NCBI GenBank assembly: GCA_948471035.1
Contig: CAOKRC010000005.1
Span: 1-64,000, forward strand
Length of the DNA: 64,000 nt
Direction: 5' to 3'
DNA from: an uncultured Clostridium sp.
Lineage (GTDB): Bacteria > Bacillota > Clostridia > TANB77 > CAG-508
The position numbers and the translations under genes are program-made. Positions 1 through 8,020 of this stretch are shown in pieces. Positions within the stretch are counted from its first letter, which is position 1. The number at the start of each line of letters is the position of its first letter. Below the pieces are notes generated by a model. That model saw only the letters and a list, made by a program, of their open reading frames with translations, had not been told where the DNA came from and ran no database searches.

Positions 1-17
1 GTGACTTCGTATTATTT

Positions 18-46
18 ATCTTACCATTTTTATTTCACTATGTCAA
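18..46 (-). promoter_or_regulatory. Sigma-A type promoter reading out of the window
   Basis: On the minus strand there is a perfect -35 TTGACA (41-46) and a -10 TAAGAT (18-23) separated by 17 bp. It lies just at the 3' end of the prepilin-like remnant and would drive a gene to the left of the window. The gene itself is not visible. Confidence 0.55.
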
Positions 47-850
47 TACTTTTTTCCCTGGAAATTTACGGAATTTTTCCGTTATATTTCCCTTGTTATC
101 TACTTTTACTATTTTTTCATTTGAACTTGTCCAAATTATATCGTTTGCATTTTCTACTTCTGGACTTATTGTATATGATATTTGTTGTGTTTCTCCTTCT
201 ATTACTCCTAAACTTTCTGGATCATTTATTGTTATTGTTCTTAATATTATACTTACTGTTTTTGTATCTTCTCCATATTCATTTTTCGTTTCTATTGTTA
301 TTTCATACTCTTTTCCTGCTTGTACCCTTACAAATGTATGGCTTAACTCTGTTTTTTCTATATCTTGACTTGCTCCTTTTTCTTTTATTATATATATAAT
401 TTTTGCTCCGTCTTCATTTCTTAGTTTGATTGATATTGTTATTCCATGTTTCTACTGATAATACATCTGTTTTTATAATTGTTGGTTTTAGCATTTCTTC
501 TTTTGTTAGATTTCCTAATTCCTGTCCTATTTTAAGTACTGTTCTATCTATTACAAATTGCCATCCTTCTACAAATACTATATCTCCATTTACTGTCATT
601 TTATTATCTTGTATTTTTTTATTTATATATTCTTTCTCATTATACTCTTGTTTTGTTATTTATCGGCTTGCAACTCTATTAGCACAGCTTCTAATTTCTC
701 TCTTGCTCCTGCTTCTTCATACTTTTCTCCTGCATTTCTTGCTGTATTAAATAATCCATTCTCTCCTATTAATATATTTATTGTTACTCCTGCAAGGATA
801 AGAAGAATTATGATGGTTATAATAAGTGCTGTAAGGATAAAATGTTACTT
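38..850 (-). pseudogene. Prepilin-like / Ig-like surface protein remnant
   Basis: Read on the minus strand, the stretch begins near 845 with a hydrophobic segment typical of type IV pilin-like proteins (LIITIIILLILAGVTINIL) followed by a helical region, then an Ig-like part ending in a BIG2-like WTSSNEKIVKVDNKGNI segment. The start and the usual MKK..GIT leader are missing, because the sequence runs straight into the end of the serine recombinase gene. Two frame breaks (near 656-660 and 440) are single-base A losses or gains and do not involve CGG, so this copy looks decayed. I infer that the original gene was split by integration of the neighbouring element; the 5' half was not found in the window. 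Confidence 0.55.
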
Positions 851-2436
851 TTTTCATCAAAAATATATGGGTTTTCGTAACCCTTTAAATAAAAATCAAA
901 TTTTGTATCATTGTATATAACAACTTTATCAACTAATTCCTTACAAATGTTTTTACTAAACTTTTTCAAATTCAATATGTTATCTACCGTTTTTCTAACA
1001 CTACTTAATATTTCTTCAATATTATCTCTAATTTTGATTTTCTGCTCTTGTGCTTTTAGTTCTTTTTCTAATTTTATCATTTTGTTTTCTATCTCTTTGT
1101 TCTTTAGTCTATAAGTTTCTTCATCAATTATTTCTTTTATACACAAATCTAGTAGTTTGTTTTTTTCTTTACAAAGTTGTTCTTTTTCCTTTAAAAGTAT
1201 ATCACTTAATTCAGTTTCTTTTTCACATTTATTTATTGCTTTTTTAACATATTCTTCTACATCTCTTTTGATTTCATTTTTATTAGTTAATATTTCTTTT
1301 AAAGCCTTTGTGAAGCATTCTTTTAGAAGTTCATTATTTACTCTATCATTATTGCATCCTATTTCTTGGTCATTTTCTATATGTTTCTTTCCATATTTAG
1401 TAGCAGTATAACATCTCCATGTTTTTCTTATTGTTCCATCTTTTCTTTTTCTATTTTCGCCACCAACATAAGATGCACCACAGCAAGCACAAACTAATTT
1501 GCCAGAGAAAGTATGCTTATTTGTGTATTTACTTTTTTCATGTTTATACATTTCACTTCTTCTTTTTAATTCTTTTTGTGTTGCCATAAATATTTCCCTG
1601 TCAATTATAGCCTCATGATGATTTTCTTTATAAATAAATTCTACTTCGCCTTGATTATATTTTTTAGTATGCTCTAAAAAGTCAGTAGTGTATGTAATCC
1701 TTTGTTTTAAATCTCCTATGTACTTCACATTTTGTAAAATATCTAAAATCGTTGATTCTCTCCAGTCTGTTGACTTCTCTTTACTTCTAGTTCTCTTGAT
1801 TTCAACTCCTCTTTCTTTTAGTTCTTTTGCAATAGTATAAGCACCTTTACCTTCATGAAGATACATATTAAATATTTCTCTTACTATTGCTGCTTCTTTT
1901 TCGTTAATTACTAATTTGGTCTTTTTACCAGTTATAGGATCTCTGACAAAATCGTAGCCATATACTATATTTCCAAAAGCAACTCCTTTTTTCATACTTT
2001 GTATTACTCCAAATTGTACCCTTTCAGAAATTCTCCTACTTTCATCTTGAGCTAATCCTGCCATTATTGTTAGTCTTAATTCTCCATCTGTATCAAATGT
2101 ACTAATATTGTCTATTATGAATCTTACTTCAATTCCTATTTTTTTAAATTCTCTTGTCTTTTCTAGTGTATCTACTGTATTCCTTGCAAACCTACATACT
2201 TCTTTTGTCAGTATAATATCATATTTGTTTTTTAGCCTATCTCGATACATTCTATTAAAGTCATTTCTCTTTTTTAATGATGTTCCACTAATTCCTTCAT
2301 CTGCATATATTTCAATTAGTTTCCAGTCCTTATGTTGGCTTACATATTCTTCAAAATACAACCTTTGATTTTCCAAAGAATTTTTTTGATCTTCATGGTC
2401 AGTAGATACACGACAGTATGCAACAACTCGCTTCAT
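817..2436 (-). CDS. Large serine recombinase
   Basis: A 539-residue site-specific recombinase that would cut and rejoin DNA to integrate or excise the island. The N-terminal resolvase domain starts VVAYCRVSTD, with the nucleophilic serine about residue 11, followed by the GISG and AGLAQDESRR motifs. A recombinase domain (near YGYDF) and a zinc-ribbon (CACC ... C ... C, about 320-370) follow, then a long coiled coil and a short C-terminal tail. Its last codons overlap the prepilin hydrophobic segment, as expected if one element end lies here. The start ATG follows 12 nt after the stop of the upstream recombinase-like gene, with a weak AGGTAGG site, so the two are probably co-transcribed. It has no in-frame CGG. 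Confidence 0.93.
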   Translation of the reverse strand: MKRVVAYCRVSTDHEDQKNSLENQRLYFEEYVSQHKDWKLIEIYADEGISGTSLKKRNDFNRMYRDRLKNKYDIILTKEVCRFARNTVDTLEKTREFKKIGIEVRFIIDNISTFDTDGELRLTIMAGLAQDESRRISERVQFGVIQSMKKGVAFGNIVYGYDFVRDPITGKKTKLVINEKEAAIVREIFNMYLHEGKGAYTIAKELKERGVEIKRTRSKEKSTDWRESTILDILQNVKYIGDLKQRITYTTDFLEHTKKYNQGEVEFIYKENHHEAIIDREIFMATQKELKRRSEMYKHEKSKYTNKHTFSGKLVCACCGASYVGGENRKRKDGTIRKTWRCYTATKYGKKHIENDQEIGCNNDRVNNELLKECFTKALKEILTNKNEIKRDVEEYVKKAINKCEKETELSDILLKEKEQLCKEKNKLLDLCIKEIIDEETYRLKNKEIENKMIKLEKELKAQEQKIKIRDNIEEILSSVRKTVDNILNLKKFSKNICKELVDKVVIYNDTKFDFYLKGYENPYIFDEKSNILSLQHLL

Positions 2437-2448
2437 ACTCTCTTATAC

Positions 2449-3172
2449 CTACCTTTCACTTAATTTTTTCATTTTCTTTGCTATTTTAATTCTTTCTGTA
2501 ATCTTTTTTTTATAATCTTCATTTTCCCAAAGTGCTTTCATTTTTTCACTTCGTGATTTGTTTGCTTTTCTTCTTTTTTCTTCCTTTGTAGCTGTATCAA
2601 CTTCTTTTTCTATTCTATTTCTTAAATTAGTAGCTTCTTTTTCATTGACTTGATATTTTCCATCGACAAAGTCATAACCATATATTTTTTCTCCAATGTT
2701 TCTATTGTTTTTTACTTTTTTCTGTATTTTTTCAAATTCTTTTTTTCCTATTATAGCTCCGTGATAAATTTTCTCTTTTTGCTTTACTTCTCATTTCATT
2801 TTCGCTTTGAATCATAAAAACAATTATTTGAATTTGTGTCATTCCTACTGCATCTGCTGTACTAATTTTTTCGTCCAAGAAAATTACTTCTATTTGTTTT
2901 TGATTAAAAAATTTTATAAAAAAGTCTACCTTATAATTAGTTGCTTGACAAAATTGCCTTACATTTTTTATTAAAATAATATCAATATTTTCTTCTAAAG
3001 CTTCATTTAATAATTTCTCAAAACTTATACATTGTTTATTTTTTGTATAGTCTATAAATTTTTTTACTATTTTCCATTCTCCATAATCTTTAATATACTC
3101 TTGTATTTGCTTTTCAAAATCTTTTATACTCTTTTCATTATTATATAATCCATAAGTTACTACTTTTTTCAT
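2449..3172 (-). CDS. Degenerate serine-recombinase-like protein, CGG +1 site
   Basis: The N-terminus (MKKVVTYGLYNNEKS) has the resolvase-fold layout, but the catalytic serine position in the usual YCRVS motif is lost, so it is probably a non-catalytic partner of the recombinase downstream. The plain frame stops after NLSRSYNRKKRI. At 2759-2761 an in-frame CGG follows TCA; skipping its C gives TCA GGA GCT and opens about 100 further codons, including IYGYDFVDGKYQVNEKEA, which matches the recombinase domain of the neighbour (YGYDF ... INEKEAA). The whole then has 240 residues and ends 12 nt before the recombinase start, filling what would otherwise be a gap. This is the only one of the 17 CGG sites inside the mobile island. 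Confidence 0.75.
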
Positions 3173-3277
3173 CCTTGCTTGTCCTTTCCTACTTTCTGTG
3201 CTAAAATAGTAGCAGAAAGTATTTTAATATTTTCCGAACTATCTATATTAGTTTCACGGCTATTGGATAGTTCTTTT

Positions 3278-3436
3278 TTATTTTTCAATATCATTATGTA
3301 TTGCTGTTTTCTTTATAATTGTTGCTTTGTTATCTTTTGTTTTCCTTAAAAGTACCTCTTTTTGCTCATTTTCTGATAATTGTTCTGGATTACCTACTCT
3401 GCAATATGCAAAAACTCTCATTTCTGTTTTAGGCAT
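3278..3436 (-). CDS. Short resolvase N-terminus-like protein (52 aa)
   Basis: A 52-residue ORF beginning MPKTEMRVFAYCRVGNPEQL. It resembles only the first strand and nucleophile loop of serine recombinases, with G where the catalytic S would be. It starts inside the stop of the preceding small gene (TGATG overlap) and has the GGAGG of that gene's end as ribosome binding site, which argues for translational coupling. Small ORFs of this kind commonly sit beside Tn-type recombinases. A function cannot be assigned. Confidence 0.55.
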   Translation of the reverse strand: MPKTEMRVFAYCRVGNPEQLSENEQKEVLLRKTKDNKATIIKKTAIHNDIEK

Positions 3437-3570
3437 CAAGCTACCCTCCTTTCAAAATCTTTGTCTATCTCTATAATTGCTAATTTCATTTCTTCTTCTG
3501 TTAGTATTCCTTGTTCATATAGGTCTTTTATAATTCCTATCTCTATGCACTTTTTAGCAATTTCTCGCAT
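3436..3570 (-). CDS. Small SHOCT-like helical protein (44 aa)
   Basis: A 44-residue ORF with a good GGAGGAATTGT leader. It contains DLYEQGILTEEEMKLAI, the short helix-turn-helix pattern seen in SHOCT-type oligomerisation tails. Its stop overlaps the next ATG, so it forms an operon with the short resolvase-like ORF. The function is unknown. Confidence 0.6.
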   Translation of the reverse strand: MREIAKKCIEIGIIKDLYEQGILTEEEMKLAIIEIDKDFERRVA

Positions 3571-3585
3571 ACAATTCCTCCAATT

Positions 3586-3632
3586 TAAAAAGGAAGTTTT
3601 GTATTGCCTATAAATAGCATACTCAACTTCCT
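3586..3632 (-). terminator. Intrinsic terminator after the MazF-like gene
   Basis: Inverted repeat AGGAAGTT...AACTTCCT followed by a T run on the minus strand, 57 bp after the MazF-like stop. Confidence 0.7.
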
Positions 3633-3688
3633 AAATCTTTTCCAAGGTACAAAATTTACCTTGCCTATATTTTTATAGATTTGACATA

Positions 3689-4444
3689 TTATTTTCTATC
3701 TTTCACATTTTCTGCTTGTTTTTCAACTTCATCTGGAGAATATAAATCAATAAGTGTTAAGATATATTTTCCAAATTCCTCGTTTGAAATTTCCAAGTTC
3801 CCTGTATGTTTTAGATATTCTCTTGCTACCATTCCATAAGATGCAATTTGATTTCTCGTAACAAATTCTGTTTTTTCTTCTATTCCCTCTCTATGTGGCA
3901 CTTCTTTTTTGACTTTCTCTAAATCTATTCCTAATGAAATAATAAGAGCTTTATCTACTTTTCTCAATTCTCCAATATCTAAAGCTCCTATATAATATTT
4001 TAATCTTGATTTGTCTATCGCTCTGATTTGTTCTGTCAAAACAAGTGAATTTTGTTTTAGTCTATCTTTATACCCTTTTATATACACATGAGTTGGTATA
4101 ATCGATTTTGAATTTACTTTACTTGTTATTGGTGCAATTATAACAGTTGGACTATGCTCATTTCCTATATTGTTTTGCAATATTACTACTGGTCTTACTC
4201 CTGTTTGTTCACTTCCTACATAAGTTTCGTCTAAAGCTGCATAATATAAATCTCCTCTTTTAATTTCCATTTTATTTCTATTCTCCTTTTTTTCTTTATA
4301 ATTTTTCAAATATTCCATTTGTTCTTGATCTTCCATTATTTTTTCTTCTTCTGTTTTACTCATACTCGCATATAGAATCATTAAATATGTAAATATTGTG
4401 ATAAGTATAAGTAGTATTAAAAATATAATTAGTAAAATATTCAT
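3689..4444 (-). CDS. Membrane-anchored MazF/PemK-family toxin
   Basis: A 251-residue protein with one N-terminal membrane segment (about 3-27) and an acidic linker. A MazF/PemK mRNA-interferase domain (about 58-175) starts with KRGDLYYAALDETYVGSEQ, then GVRPVVILQNNIGN and SPTVIIAPITSK. It has a roughly 75-residue C-terminal extension of unknown role. No MazE-like antitoxin lies next to it, and the membrane anchor is unusual for a free toxin, so it may not act as a classical module. The RBS is AAAAAAGGAG. A terminator follows, and a terminator-ended RNA-like segment precedes it. No in-frame CGG. Confidence 0.8.
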   Translation of the reverse strand: MNILLIIFLILLILITIFTYLMILYASMSKTEEEKIMEDQEQMEYLKNYKEKKENRNKMEIKRGDLYYAALDETYVGSEQTGVRPVVILQNNIGNEHSPTVIIAPITSKVNSKSIIPTHVYIKGYKDRLKQNSLVLTEQIRAIDKSRLKYYIGALDIGELRKVDKALIISLGIDLEKVKKEVPHREGIEEKTEFVTRNQIASYGMVAREYLKHTGNLEISNEEFGKYILTLIDLYSPDEVEKQAENVKDRK

Positions 4445-4467
4445 TGTTTTATTTCTCCTTTTTTATT

Positions 4468-4501
4468 CAAAAAGGCTACCTTATAGATTAGATAGCCTTT
4501 T
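4468..4501 (-). terminator. Terminator between the RNA-like segment and the MazF-like gene
   Basis: AAAAGGCTA ... AGGTAGCCTTTTT hairpin followed by T residues on the minus strand, ending just before the MazF-like gene's RBS. Confidence 0.7.
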
Positions 4502-4760
4502 ACAATTATTTTCTATCTTCTCCTAAAATTCATTAAACGGCAATTAGCTAAATTGCTCCACAGGACTTCCACCTACCTGCTTTCAACAGATTTGTTCTCA
4601 ATGCGTGGGACGGTTTTATCTCGCTCGTGCTATGACTAAACAAGTGTATCATTATACCTACTACTTGTCCTCGCCTTATAAGTGGCTATCTTATATTTAA
4701 GTAAAGTAATTTGTGAGATTACTTTTTAACTAGCTCGAATAGTAGGAATGTATTTAATGA
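4500..4760 (-). ncRNA. Candidate structured non-coding RNA
   Basis: About 250 bp without a credible ORF lies between a terminator upstream (4796-4831) and one downstream (4468-4501). It is much more G+C-rich than its flanks, with blocks such as AAGGCGAGGACAAGTAGTAGG, GAGATAAAACCGTCCCACGC and GGTAGGTGGAAGTCCTGTGG on the minus strand, and paired elements such as AAGTAATC...GATTACTT-like and AATTTAGCTAATT. This is the profile of a stand-alone structured RNA. I cannot name a family. Confidence 0.45.
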
Positions 4761-4795
4761 ATTGCTATTTAATTTTCAAAGTTCATGTGGAATAA

Positions 4796-4831
4796 AAATT
4801 CCTCTCATTTCTCCTGTGAAAAAATGAGAGG
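4796..4831 (-). terminator. Terminator after the sigma-like gene
   Basis: CCTCTCATTT ... AAATGAGAGG hairpin followed by AATTTTT on the minus strand. Confidence 0.75.
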
Positions 4832-4848
4832 TTTGTAGGATTAAATTT

Positions 4849-5358
4849 TTAAATTTTTATAAATTTTTTTAATTTTTCTAAAATTCTATCTCTTTTATCT
4901 TGAATTGTAGTGTAATGTTTGCCTACTATTGCAGCATATTCTCGCAATGTTTTATTTTCAAAAAATAATGCTTTTATTAGTTTATATTCTTCTTCAGTTA
5001 GTTGTAATAAAGCTATTCTTAATTTTTCTATTTCAATTTTTCTTTCAAAAGTAGCTTCTATATTATCTATTGGATTTGAAATTATATTTTTTAATGCTAC
5101 TCCATTTTCAGATTCATGATCATAAGAAATTAAATTCATTTTTCTTGCAACTCGATCTAAATATTTTTGTCTTTGTTCTTCATACTCTATAATTTCATAA
5201 TCTTTTTTTGATACTTCTAGTAAAATATCATCTAACTTAATAAATTTCTTTTTCTTATATGTACTATATTTTTTTCGTTTCTCTTTTAGTTCTTTATATG
5301 TAATTTCTTCATAAATTCCTTTTTTTAATTTTATAAAACATTTTGCATTATCTTGCAT
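4849..5358 (-). CDS. Sigma-70 region-4-like DNA-binding protein
   Basis: A 169-residue protein counted from the ATG that follows GGAGGAAAGAGAA; an earlier TTG lies inside the RBS itself. The C-terminal 60 residues (LTEEEYKLIKALFFENKTLREYAA ... HYTTIQDKRDRILEKLK) fit the region-4 helix-turn-helix of sigma factors, as in the small sigma-like regulators of conjugative transposons. The N-terminal half is charged and lacks a clear region 2, so it may be a transcriptional activator of island genes rather than a full sigma factor. Its leader contains a perfect 10-bp hairpin (CAATCAATTC ... GAATTGATTG). Confidence 0.65.
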   Translation of the reverse strand: MQDNAKCFIKLKKGIYEEITYKELKEKRKKYSTYKKKKFIKLDDILLEVSKKDYEIIEYEEQRQKYLDRVARKMNLISYDHESENGVALKNIISNPIDNIEATFERKIEIEKLRIALLQLTEEEYKLIKALFFENKTLREYAAIVGKHYTTIQDKRDRILEKLKKFIKI

Positions 5359-5373
5359 TTCTCTTTCCTCCAA

Positions 5374-5565
5374 TCAATTCGTTTTTGTGAATTGATTGGT
5401 AGGTGGGCTACGGCAATGTTTTTCTTTTAGAGCATAAAAAAAATCAAATATACAACGCATAATTGCACATTTGATTTGAAATAGGCACAAATATCTAATA
5501 TTTACATTTTTTAATGTAAATACTTGTGAAATTACTTTTACATTTTTACTTGTATCCCTCCCCAT
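5374..5565 (-). CDS. Possible small leader ORF (63 aa)
   Basis: The ORF runs up to 15 bp before the sigma-like gene. Its RBS (AAAGGAG) forms the 3' arm of a 10-bp hairpin (5570-5617), so translation or transcription could be attenuated. The protein (MGRDTSKNVKVISQVFTLKN...) matches no family I know and its second half is dominated by an inverted repeat, so it may be only a regulatory leader. Confidence 0.25.
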   Translation of the reverse strand: MGRDTSKNVKVISQVFTLKNVNIRYLCLFQIKCAIMRCIFDFFYALKEKHCRSPPTNQFTKTN

Positions 5566-5569
5566 ATAA

Positions 5570-5617
5570 AAAACTCCTTTACAGAATAGTGCCTAAACAA
5601 AATTCTTAAAGGAGTTT
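5570..5617. promoter_or_regulatory. Hairpin that can act as terminator or RBS-masking attenuator
   Basis: Perfect arms AAACTCCTTTA / TAAAGGAGTTT with a T run on the minus strand. The right arm holds the only RBS of the 63-aa ORF, so the same structure may block both read-through and translation. Confidence 0.5.
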
Positions 5618-5784
5618 TGAATAATTAAAAAATAAATCAATACTATAATCAAAGTCTAAAATATGTACTTGTAATTATCTTGTGTTTTCTCTATATCTTT
5701 TGAATCGCCTCCCTTTTAAGACTTTGATTAAGTTGCTTGCATTATATAGAATTTTACTTTTCTAATGTCAAAAAAGGGGGAATA

Positions 5785-5792
5785 TGGCGAAA
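5785..5792 (+). promoter_or_regulatory. Possible 0A box upstream of the Spo0A-like gene
   Basis: TGGCGAAA matches the known Spo0A-binding consensus TGNCGAA, with a near copy GGGCGAAA at 5795. It lies about 60 bp upstream of the promoter of the Spo0A-like gene, which would allow autoregulation or control by the chromosomal Spo0A. Confidence 0.4.
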
Positions 5793-5841
5793 AAGGGCGA
5801 AAAAAGGCTAAATTTTCTTTTACTATTTTTTCCATTTTGTA

Positions 5842-5870
5842 TTGTGTTTACATAATTTTTATGGTATAAT
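5842..5870 (+). promoter_or_regulatory. Promoter of the Spo0A-like gene
   Basis: -35 TTGTGT and a perfect -10 TATAAT spaced 17 bp, 43 bp before the start codon. No other gene shares it. Confidence 0.55.
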
Positions 5871-5913
5871 GTTATCGAATTTATAATATAGACATTTGTA
5901 GGAGGGTTTCCAG

Positions 5914-6633
5914 ATGCAGAAAGTCCTTATTGCTAATCCTAATGTTGAGCAAAGAATAAGGCTTTGTCAACAGCTTGCAAATGATAAAAGGTTAGAAGTA
6001 ATAGAAACAGCTGATGGAAAAACTGCTTTAGAAAAATATCTTGATATTAAACCTAATGTATTAGTTTTAGATTCTTGCCTAAAAGATATAAATTGTATTG
6101 AAATAATTGATAGATTATCTACAAATATTGCAGATAAGAAAAATAACAACATTATATTAACAGCTCAAAAAGAAGAAAATTTGAACTTGTCTAATGCTGC
6201 TAGAATATACAAGGTAATCTATGATGATGAAAATTTTAATGACTTTTATAGTACAATTAACGAAATGTATCTTTTTGGAGAATATGAAGAATTAACTAAC
6301 GAGGAACTCGATTTATTATTTTTGACATTAAAAATTCCTTTAAATTCAAATGGAACTAATTACATAAGAGAAGCTATTTTTGAATGCTACTACTACCCTG
6401 ACTTACAGAAAAAATTGAAAGATATTTTTACTATAATTGGACAAAGACATAACAAGCCTAATTCGGCAATACGATCAAGTTTTAGAACTGCATTAGAACG
6501 ATTAAATATGTATAGAGATACTATCAACTGCCCTATTATGCAATATTTTGATATTGAAGAAAATATAACCCCAAAAGATTTTTTAGAAATTGCAGTAATG
6601 TATTTGCATCTACAAAAAGGAAAGAAGAAATAA
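5914..6633 (+). CDS. Spo0A-like response regulator
   Basis: A 239-residue protein. The receiver-like N-terminus (MQKVLIANPNVEQRIR) keeps the phospho-acceptor-type aspartate (VLVLDSCLKD, about residue 52) but lacks the usual acidic pair at the end of strand 1. The C-terminal domain (about 120-235) follows the Spo0A DNA-binding layout: LLFLTLKIPLNSNGTNYIREAI, then IIGQRHNKPNSAIRSSFRTALERL as recognition helix region, then PKDFLEIAVMYL. It starts after AGGAGGG with 8 nt spacing. Its single CGG is out of frame (TCG GCA). Because it sits in the mobile island it is probably an accessory copy, not the chromosomal sporulation master regulator. It converges with the radical-SAM/receiver gene, which carries a second Spo0A-type receiver. 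Confidence 0.8.
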   Translation: MQKVLIANPNVEQRIRLCQQLANDKRLEVIETADGKTALEKYLDIKPNVLVLDSCLKDINCIEIIDRLSTNIADKKNNNIILTAQKEENLNLSNAARIYKVIYDDENFNDFYSTINEMYLFGEYEELTNEELDLLFLTLKIPLNSNGTNYIREAIFECYYYPDLQKKLKDIFTIIGQRHNKPNSAIRSSFRTALERLNMYRDTINCPIMQYFDIEENITPKDFLEIAVMYLHLQKGKKK

Positions 6634-6664
6634 GTTTTGTAAAAAACCTATTCCTTCTTTTTTA
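6622..6664. terminator. Bidirectional terminator between convergent genes
   Basis: AAAGAAGAAATA ... TATTCCTTCTTT imperfect hairpin flanked by A and T runs, serving both the Spo0A-like gene and the radical-SAM gene. Confidence 0.5.
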
Positions 6665-6666
6665 GT

Positions 6667-7857
6667 TTATGCGTTTTCTTTTAATTCTTTATACCCTTGC
6701 ATTATATTGTCTATTTCCATATTGTTTATTGGCTCTGATACAAATGTATTCAAATTTCTTCCCATTAGATTATATGCTGTTTTCATATATTCATCACTAA
6801 CATTATCACTTGTAATTATATTGAATATTGGCACATTATCTTTTAAACTTTCTTTTGATTTTCTCATTATTTCCATACTGTCCATATTGTCTAAATTCAT
6901 TTTTGCAAAAACAACTTCTGGCTTTGATTCTATAATTTTGTTATATGTTTCTTTTCCATCTGCTGTTGTACCTACTAATTCAACATAGTCTAAACCTTTT
7001 ATTTTATTTGCTATCTTATTTCTTATTTCTTCGTTATTATGGGCAATTAGAATTTTTATTTTTTTCATTCTATTCTCCTCTAATTCATACATAAATTCTA
7101 CTGGATTTTGATATAGTGCATTTCCCTTTTTCACATCTACACCATGTTCTGTTTTTATTATATCTCCATTTGCTATTAGCAAAGTATATTTATCTTCCAT
7201 GTCTTTTTCTTGTCTAAAGTCTGTTTCTCCTATATTTCCAAAATGTCTAAATACATTTTTAGTTTGTTCAAATTCTGCATCTGTTATTGCAAATTCGTCT
7301 TTATTTCTCTCTGCTGTTTCTCGAAGTGGCATAAATTTAAAGAATTTCCATTTGCTAATATTATAATTGTTTAAGAACTCTCCTAGCTGCTCCATTTCAT
7401 TTATATTTTTCTTGCTGACTACTGTATTGATATTGACTTTTAAACTTTTTCCCTTAACATAGTCTAATATAGTTTTAACCTCTTCAAAATGATTTCTGCC
7501 TCTTCCCAACTCTTCATTGGTATCATCATTTATTGTATCTAGTGATAATGTCAAAGAATCTAAATAGCCTAAAATCTCTCTCATATTTTCATTTTGTGCT
7601 AATACCATTCCGTTTGTTATTAGCTTGTTTTTTATACCATTTTCTTGTGATATTTTCAATAGTTCTTTTAAATTTGGATATAGTAGTGCTTCTCCCCCTG
7701 TCCATGTTATATTATTTACTCCATCTTTAATTAAATTATTCAATATCTTTTTGTTTTCTTCATAAGTTAGATCGTTAATACCTAAAAATCTGTGGCAATA
7801 TTTACAATTTTGATTACACTTTGTTGTAATATTCCAACAAACTCTCTTTTTCTGCAT
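6667..7857 (-). CDS. Radical SAM protein fused to a pseudo-receiver domain
   Basis: The N-terminal ~260 residues are a radical SAM enzyme: WNITTKCNQNCKYCHRF carries the CxxxCxxC cluster motif, TWTGGEALLYPNL the SAM-binding GGE. The C-terminal ~130 residues form a receiver-like fold (KKIKILIAHNNEEIRNKI ... KPEVVFAKMNLDNMD), but strand-1 acids are H-N and the phospho-acceptor Asp is replaced (FAK), so it is a pseudo-receiver. The join is in frame, but the receiver has its own ATG at 7068 preceded by AGAGGAGAATAGA, a strong RBS, so a separate 133-residue product from 6667-7068 is likely too. I chose ATG 7857, which has AGAAGG at proper spacing, over the one at 7866. The substrate is unknown. Confidence 0.8.
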   Translation of the reverse strand: MQKKRVCWNITTKCNQNCKYCHRFLGINDLTYEENKKILNNLIKDGVNNITWTGGEALLYPNLKELLKISQENGIKNKLITNGMVLAQNENMREILGYLDSLTLSLDTINDDTNEELGRGRNHFEEVKTILDYVKGKSLKVNINTVVSKKNINEMEQLGEFLNNYNISKWKFFKFMPLRETAERNKDEFAITDAEFEQTKNVFRHFGNIGETDFRQEKDMEDKYTLLIANGDIIKTEHGVDVKKGNALYQNPVEFMYELEENRMKKIKILIAHNNEEIRNKIANKIKGLDYVELVGTTADGKETYNKIIESKPEVVFAKMNLDNMDSMEIMRKSKESLKDNVPIFNIITSDNVSDEYMKTAYNLMGRNLNTFVSEPINNMEIDNIMQGYKELKENA

Positions 7858-7963
7858 CTTTAACATCCTTCTTTCTTTGAAATTGATACATGAATATTAT
7901 ATCTTGTAAGTTTTTTCCTGTCTATTCTCAAATTTTTAATCGCTATTAAATATTTTTTAACGC

Positions 7964-7997
7964 AAAAAAAGAATACCCTTTGTTTTAAGGATATTCT
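7964..7997 (-). terminator. Terminator after the LysR gene
   Basis: GAATATCCTT ... AAGGGTATTC hairpin followed by seven T residues on the minus strand. Confidence 0.75.
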
Positions 7998-8020
7998 GCT
8001 TATTTTCTTATATTCATTTA

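Noticed and set aside
1..850. Frame breaks in the prepilin remnant as further CGG cases
   Set aside because: They are single A losses or gains, the CGG triplets there are out of frame, and the gene lacks its start.
5374..5565. Confident protein-coding call for the 63-codon ORF
   Set aside because: Its RBS is buried in a hairpin and the sequence is dominated by an inverted repeat; kept only as a low-confidence entry.
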